NCBI GenBank assembly: GCA_030685235.1
Contig: MU839082.1
Location: forward strand, 620,001-684,000
Source: Copromyces sp. CBS 386.78
Taxonomy: Eukaryota > Ascomycota > Sordariomycetes > Sordariales > Sordariaceae
Reading direction: 5' to 3'
DNA length: 64,000 nucleotides
Within the stretch, counting starts at the first letter, position 1; each line of letters starts with the position of its first letter. The position numbers and the translations under genes were made by a program. Positions 11,701 to 23,287 of the stretch are shown here, in pieces. The notes beneath the pieces were generated by a model. It worked only from the letters and a program-made list of their open reading frames with translations. It was not told the origin of the DNA and ran no database searches.

Positions 11701-12504
11701 TCTAATGGCACCAATGGCGACGGCATGGATAGCTTGGCCGGCGGGATGAAGAAGGTTAAGATCACTCTTATCACACAAGCCCAGAAAGAGGCTCGCGAGC
11801 GGGAGCGTGCCGCGAAAGAAAACCTCGCCACCGCCAACACCGACGCGATATCCGTTGTAACGTCAAATCTAGAGGAAAACAAACCTCACCAACAGCAACA
11901 GCCTACGCAGACACCCGTTGCCGCCACGGTCCAATCGCCCACCGAAAGCAACACCAACAGCTCTCCCGCGCCATCCACCCAGTTCTACACCCCCAACTCC
12001 CAAGGCCGGAACTCAGTCTCTTCCTCCGAAGACATGGATGCCACGGAGAAGTATCCCGAGTTATTTGCCCACCATCACCATCACCACCAGGACGTGGTAG
12101 ACGGGGATGGAGACATCGACATGGAAGACCTCGAAACACCAGCTCTCACATCCACGCCCATGCCAGGCCGTACTTCCTTCCCTTTGCCGACGAGGCCTTT
12201 CCAGCCAGCGAGGAATCCAACAGGCCAAGGCAATCAGCAGGAGAATTTTATTCAGTACCAACCACCCACTACTGCTACTGCCACTGCTAAGCCAGCGCAG
12301 ATACCGACTAGTCCCGGACCTGCTATGAACAGGAAGGATGTCCCAGTGTTTACTGCCAACTCGGCCATTCCGTTTTCGCCTCAGAAGACTTTGGAGCAAT
12401 TGCAGCAGCAATCTGAGTCTCCGGGGCCGTCTACGCCTGCTTCTTTGCCTAGTGTGATTTTTTCTGGGCAGAAGCAGGAAGAGGAGACGCCTGAGAGGAA
12501 CTAA
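8797..12504 (+). CDS. hos3: Histone deacetylase, HOS3 type
   Basis: Single-exon 1235-residue protein. The deacetylase domain spans roughly residues 235-650 and all catalytic features are present: RPPGHH (residues 418-423, the active-site His pair), DFDLHHGDG (458-466; Asp460 and His462 are expected zinc ligands) and SAGFDASEWEG (Asp587, third zinc ligand). The insertions and the C-terminal block APEISWAVAACELSKLLIPS are those of the fungal HOS3 class; from memory the Neurospora name is hda-4. The first 230 residues are Ser/Pro-rich and disordered. The last 580 are a low-complexity tail with a five-or-more His run near residue 1090 and many basic patches. Expected location is nucleus or bud-neck-like sites as for yeast Hos3; that is inference. 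It is convergent with the dehydrogenase gene at 13111. Confidence 0.93.
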   Translation: MASSSSATFHNRPSSSASVASSRSSTTNPRRASGVPAGAGSDAHTTPTSASTLQQRRLSRTASKGQLNKNNAEGDLTQSLNHLSISLASPSSATSQSPSPRKSPRTANLPPPAISPLRPQFSSPTAVSPNGTTSRPGSAMRNVSYGGAPSRSQTPALRRKASMNSIQVAHNSHGHTPLLQRRSSSVTLTPSAAKKSPLNDIPPETSEFKMPPTAQSIASDHFKAELEIHHGDEPRLPAETVVILNDACYGHRYSRPRTSKANLSTIVERPERIKASVLGVSAAYVRLGERHQDGSFPIHPDHDPRKLPSVPFLIQKTTRRLPITSQTVTNVHGTKWMEELKIMCDTAEAKLATNGKELIRPDMDRGPNAEEPAKLHEGDLYLCAESLEAMEGAMGGVCEAVDAVFRPEGPKRAFVAIRPPGHHCSASYPSGFCWVNNVHVGIMHAILSHGLTHAAIIDFDLHHGDGSQQIAWQHNSRGVKAAKNAAAWKKTSIGYFSIHDINSYPCETGDDEKVMNASICIDDAHGQNVWNVHLQPWKTEDEFWALYETKYTNLLEKARSYLVTQAERLRAAGQNAKAAIFLSAGFDASEWEGSGMQRHDVNVPTEFYARLTRDVVRIAAEVGTAVEGRIISVLEGGYSDRALCSGIMSHVCGLAGASATGNGQAHDQYNPSWWSAAELERLETTSMTPPPEPPKPPRNVTPPTYCSPTQASTARSVAPRRSMSGLHQHALMAANRPLSPIPSRIPTIPAPEISWAVAACELSKLLIPSDRQTDSCTHTDLNAEATKARRERQLAQANTSSSDVGTANASDRPSTRMALRERKAKQAMPIKEEDTDDDRANAVSVGETGMPRGGARAARSRRLSAASTIVPDSVDSSPPSHRYSTMNAEDDGRPETSMSIRPESSMSVRPQGNALAVKKTRGPAKNKYALQAPKTQRKTSTSTIESARSSNASLVSPTPASHSGDAQPSNGTNGDGMDSLAGGMKKVKITLITQAQKEARERERAAKENLATANTDAISVVTSNLEENKPHQQQQPTQTPVAATVQSPTESNTNSSPAPSTQFYTPNSQGRNSVSSSEDMDATEKYPELFAHHHHHHQDVVDGDGDIDMEDLETPALTSTPMPGRTSFPLPTRPFQPARNPTGQGNQQENFIQYQPPTTATATAKPAQIPTSPGPAMNRKDVPVFTANSAIPFSPQKTLEQLQQQSESPGPSTPASLPSVIFSGQKQEEETPERN

Positions 12505-12909
12505 TTTTGTATGTGCCGGACAGGATAGAGATGAAGTGTTGGTTTACTGTTCACACACAGTATTGTAATGTTTAAACCTTAGTTTGTGGTGCAGTCAGCT
12601 TCAGGGGTCTATTCCTGTACTTGGGCTCTTGCGGCGCAAAGTTGGGGTGGTGGCAATTTGGGGCAATGCCTTTTTTGTAGACGGACGGATGGCTTGGATG
12701 CTTGCTTACAGTCCAGTCAAGTCCAGTCCAGTCCTCTTGGGCTCATTCTCGCCTCTCTATTATCATAGTGTCTGGATAGTTGAATGCCGCATTGTCTTGT
12801 CTTCTTTTGCTGTCATTTTCCACCATACAAAACATGAGCATTGTTACTGGAGGTGTATTATGATTCGTTCGCCGAACGAGGTGTATCTACCTTAAGTATA
12901 AGATGTGCC

Positions 12910-12940
<31 letters not shown>

Positions 12941-13110
12941 AAAGGGAGCGTTAGATACATAAAACACACTTGAAAAAATAACCGAAAATAGTAGGGTATT
13001 GTAGCTCTTCGTAAGCCCGTTCAACCGTACGTCTCCAAAGCCAAGACCATCTATCGTATCAAAGCAGACCCCTGAGATTGGAACAGTAGCAAATGTGAAA
13101 TAGAGGCGTC
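12505..13110. other. Convergent intergenic region with an A28 homopolymer
   Basis: Shared 3' flank of the deacetylase and dehydrogenase genes. An uninterrupted run of 28 A residues lies at 12910-12937. GTCCAGTC-type short repeats occur at 12711-12733. Confidence 0.5.
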
Positions 13111-14592
13111 CTACGCCTCAATAACAACCTTAAGCACCAGGTTCCCTTCGTCATCACTCATCCGACTAGCCAGTTCAAACGCTCCCTTGGCGTTCTCCAG
13201 CCCTTTAAACCGGTGGGTAACCATGTCGTCCAGGCTCGGCAGAGTGAACCCAGCACCGGATTTCCTCTGGTTACACAGCATCCGGATACCGGTAGCATAT
13301 GTGTTGGCATATCGGAAGATACCCAGAATGTCAATCTCTCTCAGATGGGCAACCGACAACGGCAATGTCTGGATGGGCGTGCCCATGCCGACCATAATGA
13401 CTTTCCCTCCTGGCCGGGTAGCATACAGAGCCGTGTGCATGCACACTTCCTTACCGGTGCACTCAAAGGTGACGTCAACGCCGATGTCTTCGTCATCGCT
13501 GTCGAGGATAGGGTTTTGCGTAAGGGCTAGCATGTCGGCAGCAAGAGCTTTGGCAGAGTCAAGGGAGCTGCGGAATGGAAGCGTGCTGGACGATGTGGCG
13601 ATGCCATCTAATGGGGTGGATGAGCCGGAGCTGATGTTGCTGTTGGTGAATATTGAGGAGCTGCTGGAAGGGGTGCGAAGTGGTCGGGGAACGACGTAGC
13701 CGTGGGTTGCGAACCCCTTGGAGATGGCGTAGTCGACGCGGCCTTGGTCAACATCAGTGATGGTCACCTGTGTGCAACCTGCCTGACGGGCCATGGCTGC
13801 GGTGAGTAGCCCGACAGTGCCGGCTCCGAGTACCAAAGCCGTAGAGCCGGGAGTGGGACTTGCTCGGTTTACCGCATGTATCCCAACTGAAAGAGGTTCA
13901 AGAAGGGCTGCTGCGTCAAAAGAGATATTATCAGGGAGCCTGTGGAGTTGTTAGCAAAGAATTGGTACACGAAACTCCTGAGCGAGCTTACTTGTGACAC
14001 CAGATGGCCGGGTGGTTGATCCTCTCTTGGAGGGTACCTTGGTAGTGAGGGACCGATTTGGCACTACTCCTGAATCTCATCTTTTTGCAAAGATTATAAC
14101 GACCTTTGCGACAGATTGTGCATTGGCCGCATGCCACACCAACTTCAAGGGCTACCCTGTCACCAATGCTAAAGCCCGAGGCCTGGGGCCCTAAGGCAAC
14201 GACAACACCCGAGGACTCATGACCAAGTGAGAGGGGCATGCAGGCGCAAAGGTCGCCATTGGCAAACTTCTTGTAGTATGAGACATCGGAGCCGCAAATA
14301 CCTGTCGTCTTGACGACAATTTGGAGCTCACCAAATCCAGGTTCTTCGATGGTTCGTCTTTCCTGCATTCACAATACCCGTGTCAGATCTTTGTGTCACA
14401 AGACAAGAGAACCGAAGGAGCGTTGTAGGGTGATGGTTACAAATACCGGGGTTGCTACCTCCCTTTATTGTGTAACGCTCCCATCTACATCCAGGAACAA
14501 GGGGATGAGAAACTTACCAATCGCAGGTCCCGTGGGCCATGCAAGACAGACGCATTGATGGATGAAGCCTTGGACAGGACGGGTAGGTGCAT
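13111..14592 (-). CDS. Zinc-dependent medium-chain dehydrogenase, sorbitol/xylitol dehydrogenase-like
   Basis: 424 residues from exons 14592-14518, 14362-13992 and 13939-13111 (introns 155 and 52 bp). Expected to oxidise a polyol with NAD(P). GICGSDVSYY and GHESSG supply the catalytic Cys, His and Glu, and CGQCTICRKGRYNLC gives the four structural-zinc cysteines in the usual C-x2-C-x2-C-x7-C spacing. LEPLSVGIHA is the signature of the sorbitol/xylitol/arabinitol dehydrogenase group. The Rossmann motif is GAGTVG, and an Asp in ITDVDQG suggests NAD preference. Unusual: between the second Rossmann strand and the DVTFECTGKE strand there is a Ser/Thr-rich insertion of about 60-70 residues (SSSSSIFTNSNISSGSS and so on), so the protein is longer than the usual 350-385. 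Exact substrate cannot be told from sequence. Confidence 0.88.
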
Positions 14593-17500
14593 CGGTGCGT
14601 GCTCACATGCTGCAGAGGGGACATATTGGGTGAGATGACAACAAGGACGTGGGATGGGAGTGGGATAAAAAAGGTGTGATTGTATGGCTTGGCTTGATGA
14701 GGCTCAAGAAATAGACCGGTGTGTAGTTCGAGAGACTTGGGGAAGTAGGTGTCCAAGTGATCGTGGGGCTGGGGTATATGAGGAGCTCGGTTGTAGGGTA
14801 GAAAGAATTGCTTGGCTCTTCACAAAGTCTTTGGCTGTGGCAACCAGACGGGGAGGAGACCAAAAGGGAAATCGAAGACTCGGAGATAGATGGCTAGGCC
14901 CTTGTGAGGCGTGTTACCCCTGTTTACTGAAAGGGGCGAAAGTAGAGAGGAAGATATCTGGCAAGGTTCGAGAGAGTCCAGGCCAGAAACAAAGGCACTG
15001 CTTGGAAGAATGCAACAGGAGTTTGATGATGGCAACTTGGATGATGGTCAGAAGAGAAGGCCAGAACACACGCAGAACCCCCACCCCTAAGTATATTAAT
15101 CCCTTGGACCATCGCGGCATGTGATGTGTTCTTTTCGAGTGACGTGCCTCAGTCAACTACTTCCATGGTTGAATTAGGATGGACTCCATCCAGGGCCCAG
15201 AAAGCATGGATTCGTGACAGCCACAGAGTAGGATGGCATGGACAGGTCTGAACAACAGTGGCTCCCTAGCACAGACTCGAACAAGCTCACCAGTAAGAGA
15301 TCTGACGGTTATCTCTCGATGCCTGAGAAATGGTCAAAAAGACATGCGCTCAAGGCAGTCCAACACTCCCTAATCTCGGAAAGGGCATGCAAGGAGACCA
15401 GCAGCTGCACAACTTTGCGCGGGAAGCTATCGTCTATGCTTGTTGACGTCCAAAGGGCAACATTGAGGTAACAGCCCATCCGGAACCGGAGAAGATCATG
15501 GGCTCAGGGTACATGTATATGTAGTAGCACAAGCAATAGCCGAAACTTTGACATGCCGAGAGATGACACCTGTAGCTAGGTACGAGGCGTTATACACATG
15601 GTTGTGCAAGCATGCCTGTAAGGGCCGGACGGGATGGCTACCGCGGCCAAAATGGAGGAGTTGACCATGTCATGACCCATGTTGCATGTATATGCGTCAG
15701 CTAGCAGCAGAGGATACCATAGCCATAGGAGAAGAGCATTGACAAATCTCCTCGGGATGGCAAGCACCTCAAGCCGTTGAGCCAAGCTAATATGGCAAGG
15801 AAACGGCGGCATGTTGGAGTGTTGTTCCGCCTTCCGCCCAGCTCGGCCGTATAGGGGTCCATTGGTAACAGTGGACATTCCCGAGCGAAGCAACCGAAGC
15901 AGGGGTCTGTTCGACCGTTCGTAGCGTCAACTCGGCGTATTCCTGGACTCAGACAGGACACCCCCATACATGGAAAGAAGACAGACGGGGAGTCGGGCGA
16001 TGGAAGACGGCATTCCTGGATACACTGTGTGTCAACAGACGCAGATAGTAGGTAGACAGCAATATCGAGAAGGCATTGGATTCCACATGTTGCAGCGGGA
16101 GTATGATATGTCGTTGTGAATGTGGTAACGCTCACTGCATATGGTTCAGTGCAACTGGGAAAGCCACTGGGCCCATAAAGGGTAAGGTATTGCGCTGTCA
16201 AGCCAGGACACAAAGGAAACCATGATGTGATAACGCATATATCACCTACAGAGTGCGGTACGGCCAGCAATGTGGTTGCTGAAAGAAAAAAAATGATATA
16301 TGAGATGTCGCAGTGTCGTGGTGGCGTTGGTGGTGGTGGTGGTGTCTGATCCGGAACCTACCCGTTGATCCATGATTGACGCGCGCGTGGAGGATGGTGT
16401 GCGATTTGACAGTGGGACGTGGTCTTGTCATCGCGATCGAGGATCGTGGAGCATGGAGAATGGGAAGAGAAGATAAGGGCACGGGATGCAAGGGTAGCAC
16501 AACCTGAACGAACATGAGAAGACAAATTCCATATCAATGGAGTGAAGTTGATGGAAGAGGAAGGGAAATAGAAGGAGGGGCGGTTGCTTAACTGACAGGT
16601 GCAGCAACCAGCCAATCAGCGTTGAGTATTTTCTCAACTGTGACCCCACAGTCGTGATAATCAGATGGGAAGGAACCACTTTCCCTGGTGAACCTCTCTT
16701 GCATCTCTCCTCCGCAGGCTGTTGCTCCTTCTCACTCTCAAAGAACATGGAAATTTTCTTGGTCCTTGCAATGTGCCACTTGGTCAGGCTTGCCCTACTG
16801 CGCGCACTACATGGTCAAAAGCACAAAGCCCCGCTCGATACTCTCATTTCTAGAGGTACTCTTTCGTCCACGTTGTCAAATCACTGGCGACGTTCGCACA
16901 GACAATGGCAGATTGCAAGATGCTAGTAGGTACCTCTACTCTCTGTGGCCCTAATGCAGCGGGTGAGGCGCCCGAGTAACGCCTTCTTTTCCGGCAACTG
17001 TTGGACGGCAGTCAGGTGCAACCATGCACCGCTGCTAAGCGAGGCCGATTCCGCTTCCCTGTGAAAGATAACGTCTTTGCCCTGGAGTGAAGCACAAGCC
17101 GGAGGAACCAGCCCATGACTCCCCGGGACGTCGTGACACCCACGGACAGCATCCTCGGACAGCGTCATGCTTCCGGCTATCTCGACATCCGACAGCGGCA
17201 GCGAGGACAACACCATGATTCCCGGCTTGGAGGTTCCATCACTTCACATGCTCGCAATCTCCCTCCAGTCCGAGAAAGCAGTTCGTCCAAGTTCGGCCCA
17301 GTGTTAGCGACTTCAATATCACTTGCAGAGGTTGACGCAAAATGGCCTTTGAAACACCATGGCGATTCGTCCAGTTCTTGGACGGCTTCCCTGCAGCATG
17401 GATGGTGAGCATGCTACTGTACACGGGCTCAACCCCTGACCCCTCCGGATTAGCGTGTCAATTCAAGCTGTCAGGTACCAGAGCCCTTACTATTATCTGC

Positions 17501-19230
17501 CCAGGTATAGGTTGTCACTCGTCTCGCCCGTTTCGACCACAGTTCGTGCCTACACGACGGTACAGAGGTCTGCTCCCCGTCCTGAGCGAGCCGCCACGAG
17601 AGAGTGCGGCATCTCCACCTCCAGTTCCATGTTTGGCATCATCTCTTGCCAGCCGCGGACAAGCATGAAATGCTGCCGTGGTTCCTATCAGGACACGGCT
17701 ACTTTCCATGGTTCTGGCCAAATATGGTTGCCCATCCATTACACCCACTTGACGCGGCATGTCGTGTAGACCATCCAAAAAGCAACGAGTTCATGTTGCG
17801 TAACCTCATTCCCCCTTGCCTTATCATGATGCCACTTCACTCAAGTACAGGAAGCAACCGCCTCAGAGACACCACCGTTCAACCAGACTTGTTTTCCTCT
17901 ACCTATCGGATCATGACATGTTTGCAGGTTGTATACCGGGCGACCTGATCTGTTTTCACTATAATCTTCCTCGTCAGTGTCGTCCCTCGTCCACAACGAC
18001 CAACTACCTCCGCGTCCGGCAAAAATAACTTTTACTGTTCTTACCTCGTTTGACACGGCCGGCTATCTGGCATAATGACATACATATTGCAAACAGATAC
18101 CCGAAACAGAGCCGAGGCGGTGAGTGTGCAGATCAAGTTCATCCATCTACCGGTATTGTTGCAGAAATGGAAACTGGCAGAGGAGACTATGTAACTTCCA
18201 TTACAACCTCAGCCGCCGCCTAACGTTACCGCGTACCGAACTTTGAGGCCCAGATACACACACTGTGTGTCAGTATTGCGTAGGATAACCTACATACTGA
18301 CTACGAACGGGCAATATGTACAAGGGGATGTGACACTTTCACAGCTAGAAAAAGCTACATACCTAGATGGCGAGCCGTGGTAGACGAAGACTTTTTTTCT
18401 TTTTTCTTTCCTACTTCACTTGGAGAACGTACAACCTTGCCTCAAGCCCCCGTACCCCCAACTCAACCAACATGCACAAGTGCGTGCCTTTCACCCGACG
18501 GAATCCGGAAGGGCAATATACAGAACGGAACGCACTGGGACGGCAGGACGGCTATAGCGGCTCGTCCCTCGCTCTTGTCTTTTTGGCTTCATTGCAACCA
18601 GAAGAGGCAGAGCCGCATCATAGAGAATATTGGAGCATGTGGGGGATCGTCGCATTATATAGGAGTAAGTAAGTATAAACCGCGGGGCAGGGGCCGCGTG
18701 TAGCAGATGTTTCGCGGCCGGCAGAGTACACCACCAGACAGGCTCTAGCTTGGATGGATCAAGGAGGCTACGGGACACTTATACAGCAGTAGAGGCAGAG
18801 AGGGAGAGAGAGAAGTTATTCGGAAAATCTAGAGGTATGTCTTTGACAGGGAGGCAGTGACACACATGTTAAAGAATTCCGCGGAATCTCGTGCAAACTA
18901 AAACCCAGCTTCTGCAGCTTCTGGGAGATTTAAGCGAAGTTGAAGTATGCGTCTGGGGTTTTCAGAAGTCATATGAAATAGGATACAGAGGCCGGTTGAT
19001 AAATGTCTTTGACGTATGGAGTGTGAAGTTTTGATTTCCAGTTAGGCAGTTGGCTTCTATCATCCTCACAAAATCGTTGACTGTTTGTGTACGTTAAAAA
19101 CAAGCGGAATCACAACAACGAGGGTAGAACCACACCAAGGCGACAGTCCTTTACATTCAACATCAACCAATATCGTACATACCTACTCAGCACCTATCTA
19201 CCTTGCCCTACCTCATTACCTCCCACAAAC
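14593..19230. other. Gene-poor stretch, 4.6 kb
   Basis: No frame on either strand shows a recognisable domain, signal peptide or convincing splice chain. Base composition is normal and there is no RIP signature, so it is not old repeat DNA. It may hold long regulatory regions or non-coding transcripts; a CCAAT motif in a CCAATCAGC context lies near 16610. Confidence 0.4.
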
Positions 19231-21913
19231 TCAACCAATTGTCTTCTCCCTCGGCCCGGTCACCAGCTCAAACTCGCCCGGATCCAACTGCAAGCTGTGC
19301 CTACCGCCCGTCATGCTCCTCAGCGCGCTGTCATACTTCATCATATCCTTCAACGGCGCCTTGCCCACAATCTCCAACATCCTCACCACGGCCTTCTTGG
19401 GGTCTCTCAAGCTTTGCACGCTTTCGTACGGATCGGGCGGCACATAAACCTTGCTCAGATCGATGCCTCCGCCCTCACTAACAAACGCCGCATCCTGCTC
19501 ACTCTCCTCCGGCCGACGAACCTCAAGCACGGCACCACCCCGTGCGGAGACGAGGTCGTGCTGGATCGCGTGCGAGGCTTCCTCGGGACAGTGGATCGTC
19601 ACGTTGGTAAACGGCTCGAGAATGCCGATACCCCCGGCAGCGTGCGCCTCCTTCAGGCAGGCGCGCACAGCTTGGAGAGCGGCGTTGGTGATGTGGCCGC
19701 CTGTAGTCTGGGTGGCGCCGAAGAAGTCCGTCTCCGGGTCGAAGGTGATGGTGACGTGGGTCTTGCGCACAGGGCAGTTACGGCGGGGGCCGCGCGACAG
19801 GCCGGCGATGACGCCGTTGAGGAGTTGTTGGCGGACGAGCTCGGCGTCGAAGGGGAGGGATTCGTGGTCTTCGATTCCTTCAGGGAGGGGGATCACGATG
19901 TGGATGATGTTGCCGTCGCGCTCGATGCAGGATTCGAGGATCGACTCGTGGCGGTGGTGCTCCTCGACGGGGACCAAGGTGGCGGTGCAGGCGGCTTTGC
20001 CGTTCTCGCCGCGCATGGGACGGTCGAAGACTGCTCGGTGAGCGGGGACCGGAGAGAGCAAGCACTCGGAGTACTCGACTTCGATGTCGCCCCAGATGGC
20101 GGTGTCGCGGTCGATTTTGTAGTGGGTGAGCAGACGGTGTTGGGCGATTTCGAGATGGAGGAGACCCATGCCGGAGAGGATCAGCTGGTCCGTCTTTTCG
20201 TCTTTGCTCCACCGGATGCTGGGGTCTTCGCGCGAGAGCTTGCTGAGGGCTTCTTCGATCTTTTCACTGGCCGTCTTGGTGTAAGGCTCAATAGCGATGA
20301 AGGCCACGGCGGGCGGGGTGTCGAGGGTCTTGATGTGCACGGCTCTGAATTGCTCGGGGGCCTTGGGGTTGTGGCTGCCGGGGAAGGTGAGCAAGGTGTC
20401 ACCGGTGCGAGCTTGTTTCAGGCCGGTTAGGGCGCCGATCTGGCCGGTGCCGAGGTGTTGGATGTCTTGGTAGTCTTTGGCGGAGACGTGGAGAAGCGCT
20501 TGGGCTTTCTCGAAGGAGTTCATGTTGCTGTTGTAGAGGTGGTTGCTGCGGTTGAGAGCGCCGTGATAGACCCGGACGAAACTCATCATGCCGCGGCGGG
20601 GGTCGTCGACGACCTTGAAGACGTGACCGATGGTTGTGATGGGTGACTGGGGGTGAGCATGGTGGCCGTGATGCTTTTTCTTCTTGTCTTGCAGAGTGAG
20701 AAGCTTTGAGAGTGGCATCGCCTTCTTGCCCTGGATGACCTCAACCTCCGGCCTGTCAAGAGGGCTGGGTAGGTAGTCAATGACACCATCGAGCAATGGC
20801 TGCACACCAATGTTCTTGAGAGAGGCGCCGGCGAAGATGGGGGAGAACTTGGCTTCTCCATCCATAATCAGCTTTCGAATGGCTCTTTTGATAGAGGCAG
20901 TTGGCACGTCCTTTTCGAGCTCGAGGAACTCCCCCATGACAGCATCGTCATATTCAGACAGGGTCTCAATGAGAGCAAGACGGGCCTTGTCCATCTCGGC
21001 ACGAAGAGCCGGGTTTTCCTTGCCAATGGTCTCCTCGCTCACAAGTGACATCTGACCAGTGCTAGAGAACTTCATGCCGATGAGGTTGATAATGTCAATG
21101 ACACCAACAAACTCATCCTTATTCCACCACGGAATTTGGCAAATAAGAGGATAGGTTCGAAGTCGCGAAGCCACCTCGAGGCATGATCTCTTGAACGAGG
21201 CACCGTCACGGTCAAGCTTGTTGACAAAGATAAGTCTCGGAATCTTTGACAGTTGAGCGGACTCCCAGACACGCTCGGTATGAGTCTCAACTCCCTTGAC
21301 TGCGTCAAGAATGCAGACAGCACCATCAAGAATTGGCAAGCAACGATCGACCTCGTAACGGAAGTCCTGATGGCCTGGCGTATCGATCAAGTTGATGCTC
21401 TTTGGGTGTTGGCCGGGAGCCAGGCTCTGCTGTGGAGGCCAGAGAAAGGTAACAGCGGCGGACTGGATTGTGATGCCACGCTCCCGTTCCATAGGGAGGA
21501 AGTCAGTCATGGTGTTGCCATCTTGGACATCTGTAAGTGGTAAGTGACCGATTCACTCAGTGGCCATCATCAGGCGTGGACTATCTTACTTCCAAGATGC
21601 CTGGACAATCCACTGTAGTAGAGCATGCGCTCAGTTGTCGTGGTTTTGCCCTAGAACTTTGTCAGAACGTGGAACGCTCGATCAAGTGTAGAGCATCACC
21701 ATGGCGACTTACAGCATCGACATGGGCAATAATGCCAATGTTGCGGATGGCTTCAACCTTCGCATCATGAGCAGGGTCGGCGTAGTACCTCTTGAACTGT
21801 GGGAAGCTGGTGGCAGCAGGAGAAGAAGCTGCCTTTACCACCGTGGGTAGGCTTAAAGGAAGAAAAGCGCGGTGCCCATAACGGCATCCGCGAAGGGTGG
21901 CTGCTAGGAGCAT
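19231..21913 (-). CDS. mef2: Ribosome-releasing factor 2, mitochondrial (EF-G2mt)
   Basis: 853 residues from exons 21913-21713, 21650-21590 and 21530-19231 (introns 62 and 59 bp). A translational GTPase of the EF-G family that, with the recycling factor, splits mitochondrial ribosomes. GTPase motifs are intact: AHVDAGKTTTTER (residues 63-75, created by the first splice), DTPGH (137-141) and NKLDR (191-195). Domains II-V follow, with the conserved GRRNCPVRKTHVTITFDPET-type domain IV region near residue 650. The N-terminus MLLAATLRGCRYGHRAFLPL is a basic mitochondrial presequence. I chose ATG 21913 because an upstream in-frame ATG at 22054 would add an unrelated hydrophobic leader. A short Lys/His-rich insert (KKKKHHGHHAHPQS) near residue 355 sits before domain II. 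MEF2 rather than MEF1 is judged from divergent GTPase and domain IV sequence. Confidence 0.9.
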
Positions 21914-22834
21914 GACACTAACCACCCAGACTGAATGGGTTGGGGTTTTGGTGGAAAAGGGGAGATAAACAATGAAGAGAAAGTGCCCAAATATCCTGGA
22001 TGCATCACACCAGGTACCTACGTACAAGGAAAACAAGGGAACCCACTTGGTCAAGCTTCACAACGAGATCACACTCTAGGGTAAACTGTTAATTTCTCAA
22101 AGGGGACTTCAATATCTGAAGCTGTAGATGTCAACAGACAATCAAGGCATTGTGCTCAAAAGAATAGTTGAACAATCGTGAGATACGTTACCGATTACCG
22201 AAGCTCAACATGAGAGTGAGGGTTGTTGGTGGGGGGCTGACAGAAGAAGCTTCAACTCCGTGCCAGCTGTCGGAGCTTTAAGCTTGAGTTGTCTAGAGCT
22301 GGCTGCCAGCTGTGGGCTAGAACCTCTCGCCGAACATGCAGATCCCAGCAAACCCCACTTCCTTCTTGGTGCGACACGATGGAGACGATGAGGACGCCAA
22401 ATCATCAACTGAAGCCAACTGAAGCCAAACACCAGAACAGGTTCTCGTCGATATTGTTGAGAATATTTTCATTCATCTTTCACAAGTATTGATTAGGTGG
22501 TCTCGAGTCATTCCACGTCAAGACTCGGATTCCAAGTACAACGGTTATATAGAGTCATTAGGCAAGGGCAGAGGGCCTTATACCAAGTCGCCTGTTCCCG
22601 TCACTATCAGCTTTGGCGCAGTTGCCTACGAAGTAATAAGGAGTTAGCCCCGGTCTTTCATGCTTGTATCAGCGGCCTCACCAAAAGCAACGTCATCCCG
22701 ACCGCCCACCCACGCCGTCGACCACCCGGCCACTTCTTCCTCTTGGCCACCGCGCCTTTCACGACCTACATCGCTTGTCCTGGCCGTGATTCCCTCCAAC
22801 CATATCGACCAACATTAAGCAACCGAGAGACATC
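21914..22834. promoter_or_regulatory. Divergent promoter region between mef2 and vps17
   Basis: 921 bp between two start codons pointing away from each other. No coding segment recognised. A near-perfect inverted short repeat (AGCTGGCTGCCAGCT) is at 22297-22311. Confidence 0.45.
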
Positions 22835-23251
22835 ATGGACTATAGCGCATCGATAAACGACACCGAGGCCGCCGGCAGCTCTCCTTGGGGCAACTCCCCT
22901 AGCTCATCGCCCCGGCCAACCCGCTCGGCCTTCGCTTCCACCATCATCCCCGACGACTATGTGCCCCCGACCCCGAATAATGGCCTCAACGACGAGGGTG
23001 GCTTTGGTGCAGGAGACAATGGGTTCCAGCGACATGACACCACCGACGCGCCCGAATCTCAATCTGGCGCCCTCTTCTCCGACCATGTCCCCTCAGGCCA
23101 GCCGCAGCAGGAAAACCAGACTTCTTACTCGGCCGAGGACAGCCAAGGCGAGGTCCATCCGCAGTCTCAGACAGAGTCGCACCAAGAGCCGCAGAACGAG
23201 TACGGACAGCACCAGCAACCGCAAGAACAACAACATCCCCAGTACCCGCCC

Positions 23252-23287
<36 letters not shown>

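Noticed and set aside
15701..16270. 189-codon Cys-containing minus-strand frame in the gene-poor gap
   Set aside because: No signal peptide, domain or regular Cys pattern; similar frames occur by chance at this GC.
19087..20430. 447-codon plus-strand open frame antisense to mef2
   Set aside because: It mirrors the GC-rich third positions of mef2, starts from a non-ATG codon and has no recognisable domain; mef2 on the other strand is unambiguous.
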